A DNA stretch of 22,261 nucleotides from Pseudomonadota bacterium (GTDB lineage: Bacteria; Pseudomonadota; Gammaproteobacteria; Burkholderiales; Burkholderiaceae_B), in contig JAEZGR010000347.1 in NCBI GenBank assembly GCA_023437255.1, positions 1-22,261 on the forward strand, read 5' to 3'. Positions 17,976-22,261 of this stretch are shown here, one piece after another. Position 1 is the first letter of the stretch, and the number at the start of each line of letters is the position of its first letter. The position numbers were made by a program, and so were the translations under genes. The notes beneath the pieces were generated by a model that did no database searches, was not told the origin of the DNA, and saw nothing but the letters and a program-made list of their open reading frames with translations.

Positions 17976-17989
17976 TTATAGTTATCCCG
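17965..17989. repeat. Near-perfect inverted repeat over the rpsU -10 region
   Basis: CGGGGTAA (17965-17972) and TTATCCCG (17982-17989) pair over 8 positions with one G-T wobble, around a 9-base AT-rich loop. It covers the -10 box and the probable start site of the rpsU promoter, so it could be an operator. It does not match the LexA boxes I know, so no regulator can be named. Confidence 0.4.
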
Positions 17990-18028
17990 TGTTTGTATCT
18001 TTCATTTAATCTACAAGGCCAGGAATAC

Positions 18029-18241
18029 ATGCCTATCGTTCGTCTGAAGGAAAATGAGCCCTTCGAAGCCGCCCTTCGTCGCTTCAAGCGCACAATCGAG
18101 AAAAACGGTCTCTTGACCGAGCTGCGTTCGCGTGAATACTACGAAAAGCCCACGGCTGAGCGCAAGCGCAAGCATGCAGCCGCCGTCAAGCGCCACTACA
18201 AGCGCATCCGCAGCCAGCAACTGCCCCCGCGTCTGTATTGA
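18029..18241 (+). CDS. rpsU: 30S ribosomal protein S21
   Basis: S21 (bS21) helps the 30S subunit engage mRNA at initiation. The 70-residue basic protein begins [18 protein letters not shown] and ends [10 protein letters not shown], the complete family sequence with [22 protein letters not shown] in between. An AGGA lies just before the ATG. An in-frame TTG at 17993 would add 12 residues but lies in the predicted leader, so it was rejected. The TGA stop is followed at once by the TTG of dnaG in the same frame. rpsU leads the macromolecular-synthesis group with dnaG and rpoD. Confidence 0.98.
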   Translation: MPIVRLKENEPFEAALRRFKRTIEKNGLLTELRSREYYEKPTAERKRKHAAAVKRHYKRIRSQQLPPRLY

Positions 18242-20248
18242 TTGATACCAGAATCCTTCATACAGGATCTACTCGCTCGAGTCGACGTCGTTGATGTCGT
18301 CGGGCGATATGTGCAGCTGCGCAAGGGCGGTGCCAACCTGCTTGGTCTCTGCCCCTTTCACAACGAAAAATCGCCGTCCTTCACTGTAAGTCCCACCAAG
18401 AAGTTCTATCACTGCTTTGGTTGTGGGGCGCACGGCACGGCCATTACCTTCCTGATCGAGCATACCGGGGCCAGTTTCCCTGAAGCGGTGCGTACGCTGG
18501 CCGGCACTGTTGGCATGACAGTGCCCGAAGCGCCGCGTACGCCCCGCCAGCAGCAGCTCGACAAGCAGCGCAAGCAAGAAGTCTCACGCCACGAACAAGT
18601 GCTTGAATCGGCGCATCGCCATTATCTGGCGAGCCTCAAGCGTTCGTCGCGTGCGATCGAGTACCTGAAGGGCAGGGGCCTGAGTGGCGAGATTGCCGCT
18701 CGTTTCGGGCTGGGCTGGTCGGGAGAAGACCGGCGCGGTCTGACCGCGGTATTCCCCGACTACGAAGATCCGATGCTGGTCGAGTGTGGCCTGGTCATCG
18801 AATCGGAAGATGGGCGACGTTACGACCGTTTTCGTGAACGGGTGATGTTTCCGATTCGGAATGGTCGGGGCAAACTCATCGGGTTCGGCGGCCGGATCAT
18901 CGGCAAGGGCGAGCCCAAATACCTGAATTCTCCCGAAACACCCCTGTTTTCCAAGGGCCGCGAGCTGTATGGCTTGTGGGAGTCCCGCGCGGGCATCCGC
19001 AGCGAAGGCTGCGTGCTGGTCGTCGAAGGTTATATGGACGTGGTGGGTCTTGCCCAGCACGGCCTGAACAATGCCGTGGCCACGTTGGGCACGGCCACGA
19101 CGCCCGAGCACGTGCAGAAGTTGCTGCGCGCCAGCAACAAGGTGGTGTTCAGCTACGACGGCGACGCAGCGGGCAGGCGTGCCGCGTGGCGTGCATTGCT
19201 TGCTTGCCTACCGCTGATGCGCGACGACGTGTCGGTGCGCTTTCTGTTTCTTCCTGCCGAGCATGATCCGGATTCCTATATCAGGGCGTATGGTGACAAG
19301 GCGTTTCGCGCCACCATCGATGAGGCCGTGTTGCTGTCGCGTTTCATGCTCGATGAACTCGCTTCCCGCCACCGGCTCGATGAGCCCGAGGGCAGGGCGG
19401 CGTGTGTGCACGAGGCGGCGCCACTGTTGCTGAGCCTTCCGCAGAACGCCTACCGTCTGCAGATCGAGCGGGAGTTCGCACGCCTTGTCATGCTGACCCC
19501 TGAAGAGCTCGATGGCTTGCTGGAACAGGCACGGGCAAGCGCACAGGCGCGTGAGCCGATTCATGCCTCGACGCGGGGCGCGGGCGAATCCGCCTCGCCG
19601 GGCAGGGCATTGCCGCACGCATCAGGGGCAGACGGGCGTTCCAGTGGCGAGTCCGGGCACGACTCTGAGCCGCCGTGGCTCGAAGACGGTGGCGCATGGA
19701 GTGAACCGGCATTTCACGACGCGCCGTTCGGCGCGCGGGACACCGCTGTCTCGTCGGGTGTGTCCGCGCCGCGAGGCCGGCGGGGGGCGGCCCGGCAGGC
19801 GACGACGCGTCACAGTGTCACACCCATGGCAAAGCAGTTGCTGCGCCTGCTTATCGCACATCCTCATCTTGTAGCGGGGCTGGGCGACCAGCAGCTTGAA
19901 ATTCTGGAGCGTGGCCCCCATTTGAAGCTTGTACGTGATTTGATTGCACTTGCCACAGTCAGCGGCGCCCGCCACGCCGGGGCGCTGTTGCAGGCAGCAG
20001 AGCCTGGTTCCGATCTGGAGCAGGTGCTGTCGGGGCTCGGGCCACAGGTGCTGGCCGAAGAAGACCTGCCTGATCCGCAGGCTGAATGGAATGACGCCCT
20101 ACGACGCATTGAGCTCGACCTGATCAAAGCCGAGCAGGCCGCCCTGGCGCAAGGTGGCCTGAAAGACGCCGCAGCACAGCAGCGCTACCAGGATTTGAGC
20201 CGCCGACGTATTCTTCTTGAATCGGGCGGTTTGCGCAAAGTATTGTAA
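18242..20248 (+). CDS. dnaG: DNA primase
   Basis: Synthesises RNA primers for replication. The 668-residue protein has an N-terminal zinc-binding CHC2 domain (Cys37, His40, Cys58, Cys61 in CPFH and HCFGCG), an RNA polymerase domain with GRVMFPIRN-type and SKGRELYGLWES segments, and a TOPRIM fold with VVEGYMDVVGL (Glu262) and SYDGDAAG (Asp306, Asp308). A long low-complexity linker rich in Gly, Ser, Ala and Arg spans about 432-525, and a C-terminal helical DnaB-binding domain ends the protein. It is longer than 581-residue E. coli DnaG mainly because of this linker. The start is TTG 18242, directly after the rpsU TGA; that TGA is in the same frame, so no upstream start exists, and the conserved IPESFIQDLLARVD follows. 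No Shine-Dalgarno is visible. Confidence 0.96.
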   Translation: MIPESFIQDLLARVDVVDVVGRYVQLRKGGANLLGLCPFHNEKSPSFTVSPTKKFYHCFGCGAHGTAITFLIEHTGASFPEAVRTLAGTVGMTVPEAPRTPRQQQLDKQRKQEVSRHEQVLESAHRHYLASLKRSSRAIEYLKGRGLSGEIAARFGLGWSGEDRRGLTAVFPDYEDPMLVECGLVIESEDGRRYDRFRERVMFPIRNGRGKLIGFGGRIIGKGEPKYLNSPETPLFSKGRELYGLWESRAGIRSEGCVLVVEGYMDVVGLAQHGLNNAVATLGTATTPEHVQKLLRASNKVVFSYDGDAAGRRAAWRALLACLPLMRDDVSVRFLFLPAEHDPDSYIRAYGDKAFRATIDEAVLLSRFMLDELASRHRLDEPEGRAACVHEAAPLLLSLPQNAYRLQIEREFARLVMLTPEELDGLLEQARASAQAREPIHASTRGAGESASPGRALPHASGADGRSSGESGHDSEPPWLEDGGAWSEPAFHDAPFGARDTAVSSGVSAPRGRRGAARQATTRHSVTPMAKQLLRLLIAHPHLVAGLGDQQLEILERGPHLKLVRDLIALATVSGARHAGALLQAAEPGSDLEQVLSGLGPQVLAEEDLPDPQAEWNDALRRIELDLIKAEQAALAQGGLKDAAAQQRYQDLSRRRILLESGGLRKVL

Positions 20249-20366
20249 AATGGAACGTTTCGCGGCGCATACGCTTCTTGTGCCGGCAGCGAACCTTCCT
20301 TCCTACTGAAGCAACGAGTGGTGGCCTCGTGCCCTTCCAGTGTATCTGCGTCTACGGAAAGCGACT

Positions 20367-22261
20367 ATGACCAAAGAGACCCGTGTTTCCCCCCAAGCGG
20401 CCGACGAGGCTGCCAAGAAAACCAAGACTGTGGCTGCGACCCGCGATGTCGACTCGCTGACAGTGAAGGCCGGGGAAAACGTCGACGGCGGCGCGGCTGA
20501 AAAGCCGGCCGCCAAGAAAACCGCTGCGAAGAAGACGGCCGCAAAGAAAACCGTCGCCAAAAAGGCGGCAGCCAAGAAGACTGCGGCCAAGAAGACGGTC
20601 GCCCGCAAAACGGCTGACGACGGCGACATGGCAGAAGCCGCGCCCAAGCCACGCGCGAGCAAGTCGACCGGCCGGCGCCCTGGCCGCCCCGCAAAGAATG
20701 CAAACGCCGATTCCGATGATTTCGTCGATGACGACAACGGCGACGGCGAGGTGATCCCCGAGCTCAAGCCGCTGCCCAAGCGTGGCAGCAAGCGAGCCAA
20801 GGGCGAAAAAGACGTGCCCACTCGCAACCAGCTCACGCCTGAAGAGCAGGAAGCGCGCCGCAACCGCCTCAAGGTGCTCATCAAGCTGGGTAAAGACCGT
20901 GGGTATCTCACCTATGGCGAGATCAACGACCATCTGCCCGACGACCTGGTCGACGCAGAAGCCATCGACGGCATCATCAGCACGTTCAGCGACATGGGCA
21001 TTTCGGTCTACGACCAGGCGCCCGATGCTGACACGCTGCTCATGAGCGATGCTGCGCCGGTGTCGGCGAGCGACGATGACGTCGAAGACGAGGCCGAAGC
21101 CGCCCTTACCACCGTCGACTCCGATTTTGGCCGCACGACCGACCCGGTCCGCATGTACATGCGCGAAATGGGTACCGTCGAGCTTCTGACTCGCGAGGGC
21201 GAAATCGAGATTGCCAAGCGCATCGAAGACGGCCTCAAGCACATGGTCATGGCGATTGCCGCCTGCCCCACCACGGTCAAGGAAATCCTCGATCACGCTG
21301 ACCGCGTGCGCGAGGGCACACTCAAGATCGACGAATTCGTCGATGGCCTGGTCGATGAAGAAGGCGAGGACTACGCCGGCTCCGGTGTCACCAGCGAAGA
21401 CGATGACGACGGCCCTGCCGGCGGCATGAGCAGCAAGCAGATCGAATTCCTCAGCAAGAAGGCGATGAAGAAGTTCGACATCGTCCAGGAGTGGTTCGAC
21501 AAGATGCGCGAAGCCTTCGAAACCGAAGGCTACGGTTCGCCCGCTTATCAGGAAGCCCAGGAAACCATTCTGAATGAGCTCATGGGTGTGCGCTTCACCG
21601 CCAAGATGGTCGAGCGCCTGGCCGACGCCATGCGCCTGCAGGTGCGCGAGGTTCGTCGCCACGAACGCGCCATCATGCAGACCTGTGTCGATCGCGCCGG
21701 CATGCCCCGCACGCACTTCATCAAGACATTCCCCGGTAACGAAACCAATCTCGACTGGGTGCTCGATGAGGTCGCCGCTGGTCATCCGTATTCTGCAACG
21801 CTCGAGCGTTATGTGCCCGACGTGCAGGAGATCCAGAAGAAGCTCATCGAACTGCAGCGTTCGGTCGTGCTGCCGCTGAAGGACCTCAAGGACGTCAACA
21901 AGCGCATGGCCACCGGCGAGGCCAAGGCCCGCAAGGCCAAGCGCGAAATGACCGAGGCCAACTTGCGCCTGGTGATTTCCATCGCCAAGAAGTACACCAA
22001 CCGCGGCCTGCAGTTCCTCGATCTCATTCAGGAAGGCAACATCGGCCTCATGAAGGCGGTCGACAAGTTCGAATACCGTCGTGGCTACAAGTTCTCCACG
22101 TACGCCATGTGGTGGATCAGGCAGGCCATCCAGCGCGGCTTCGCCGACTCGGCGCGGACCATCAGGCTGCCCGTGCACGTGCTTGAGATGCTGTCCAAGC
22201 TGTCCAGGGTCGAGCGGGACATGCACCAGCGGCTCGGCCGCGAGCCCACCCCGGAAGAGCT
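20367..22261 (+). CDS. rpoD: RNA polymerase primary sigma factor RpoD (sigma-70), 3' end missing and suspect
   Basis: Directs RNA polymerase to housekeeping promoters. From ATG 20367 (GGAAAG upstream) 631 codons are visible. The N-terminal 150 residues are lysine/alanine-rich with seven AAKKT-type units (48-82), an AT-hook-like RRPGRPAK (103-110) and acidic stretches. Region 1.1 follows ([30 protein letters not shown] area), then region 1.2 ([21 protein letters not shown]), the non-conserved region with an acidic insert, and region 2 ([47 protein letters not shown]). From about codon 581 the sequence no longer fits a betaproteobacterial RpoD. Regions 3 and 4 lie outside. Up to region 2.4 the call is secure. 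Confidence 0.94.
   Translation, partial: MTKETRVSPQAADEAAKKTKTVAATRDVDSLTVKAGENVDGGAAEKPAAKKTAAKKTAAKKTVAKKAAAKKTAAKKTVARKTADDGDMAEAAPKPRASKSTGRRPGRPAKNANADSDDFVDDDNGDGEVIPELKPLPKRGSKRAKGEKDVPTRNQLTPEEQEARRNRLKVLIKLGKDRGYLTYGEINDHLPDDLVDAEAIDGIISTFSDMGISVYDQAPDADTLLMSDAAPVSASDDDVEDEAEAALTTVDSDFGRTTDPVRMYMREMGTVELLTREGEIEIAKRIEDGLKHMVMAIAACPTTVKEILDHADRVREGTLKIDEFVDGLVDEEGEDYAGSGVTSEDDDDGPAGGMSSKQIEFLSKKAMKKFDIVQEWFDKMREAFETEGYGSPAYQEAQETILNELMGVRFTAKMVERLADAMRLQVREVRRHERAIMQTCVDRAGMPRTHFIKTFPGNETNLDWVLDEVAAGHPYSATLERYVPDVQEIQKKLIELQRSVVLPLKDLKDVNKRMATGEAKARKAKREMTEANLRLVISIAKKYTNRGLQFLDLIQEGNIGLMKAVDKFEYRRGYKFSTYAMWWIRQAIQRGFADSARTIRLPVHVLEMLSKLSRVERDMHQRLGREPTPEE
20508..20612 (+). repeat. 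Seven AAKKT-like pentapeptide units in the RpoD N-terminus
   Basis: Codons 48-82 of rpoD read as seven units: [35 protein letters not shown]. The DNA units differ at third positions (GCC, GCT, GCG, GCA for Ala; AAG and AAA for Lys), so they are not recent slippage copies. The pattern resembles the DNA-binding tails of histone H1-like bacterial proteins. Confidence 0.85.
22100..22261 (+). other. Segment of rpoD with actinobacterial-like sequence; possible chimeric join
   Basis: After the conserved KFSTYA the protein reads [20 protein letters not shown] and then [20 protein letters not shown] followed by [11 protein letters not shown]. Beta- and gammaproteobacterial RpoD has [24 protein letters not shown] then ISRQILQETG here. 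The window version resembles actinobacterial SigB/Hrd sigma factors (the MHQ.LGRE piece recalls mycobacterial SigB). Arginine codons change too: three AGG in the last 48 codons (22119, 22164, 22206), while I saw none in the previous 580 codons. The join lies near 22060-22120, inside the most conserved sigma motif. Confidence 0.7.

Noticed and set aside
20249..20366. Separate rpoD promoter or terminator in the dnaG-rpoD spacer
   Set aside because: TAAAAT at 20246 has no usable -35 box and no clear hairpin with T-run is present, so I could not support either.
20352..22226. 624-residue minus-strand open frame opposite rpoD
   Set aside because: Antisense to rpoD; its Ala/Phe/Leu-rich tail is simply the reverse of the AAKKT repeat codons.

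Overview
The window is about 22.3 kb of high-GC, gene-dense chromosomal DNA that looks betaproteobacterial, most likely Burkholderiales and probably close to Alcaligenaceae (Bordetella/Achromobacter/Pusillimonas type). This rests on gene order and protein style: ndk-rlmN-rodZ-ispG-hisS-yfgM-bamB-der, then hfq-hflX-hflK-hflC-hisZ-purA, then rpsU-dnaG-rpoD, plus a short-tailed Hfq, a HisZ and a long lysine-rich RpoD N-terminus. The genus is inferred from memory of these families, not from a search. No mobile element, CRISPR array, tRNA or rRNA gene was found. No gap between genes exceeds 300 bases.

Layout. Positions 1-1641 (minus strand) hold the N-terminal part of valS, cut by the window edge just before the KMSKS signature would be expected. 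A divergent spacer of about 225 bp carries a probable ndk promoter. From ndk to hisC (1867-10886) all genes read forward and most junctions overlap: ATGA at rlmN/rodZ and ispG/hisS, an 8-bp overlap at rodZ/ispG, TTGA at bamB/der, GTGA at der/hisC. This looks like one translationally coupled run joining nucleotide metabolism (ndk), ribosome/tRNA modification (rlmN), cell shape (rodZ-like), isoprenoid synthesis (ispG), tRNA charging (hisS), envelope biogenesis (yfgM, bamB), ribosome assembly (der) and histidine synthesis (hisC). Next come hfq, a strong intrinsic terminator, then hflX-hflK-hflC. After a structured spacer with a promoter and another terminator come hisZ, purA and a purine-type phosphoribosyltransferase. 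The window ends with the macromolecular-synthesis group rpsU-dnaG-rpoD behind its own probable promoter.

Three things deserve a second look. (1) hisS stops at an in-frame TAA, yet the same frame downstream still encodes what looks like the normal HisRS C-terminus, so the gene is either broken by one nonsense change, read through, or mis-sequenced. (2) rpsU and dnaG share one reading frame and are separated by a single TGA followed directly by a TTG that is the only plausible dnaG start. (3) The last ~150 bases of rpoD stop looking betaproteobacterial and become similar to an actinobacterial SigB/Hrd-type sigma factor with AGG arginine codons. This is probably a misassembly or chimera at a conserved motif, so the right edge should not be trusted. 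I did not find a convincing new multi-gene system; the novelty is in these junctions, two leader regions and some unusual protein segments.
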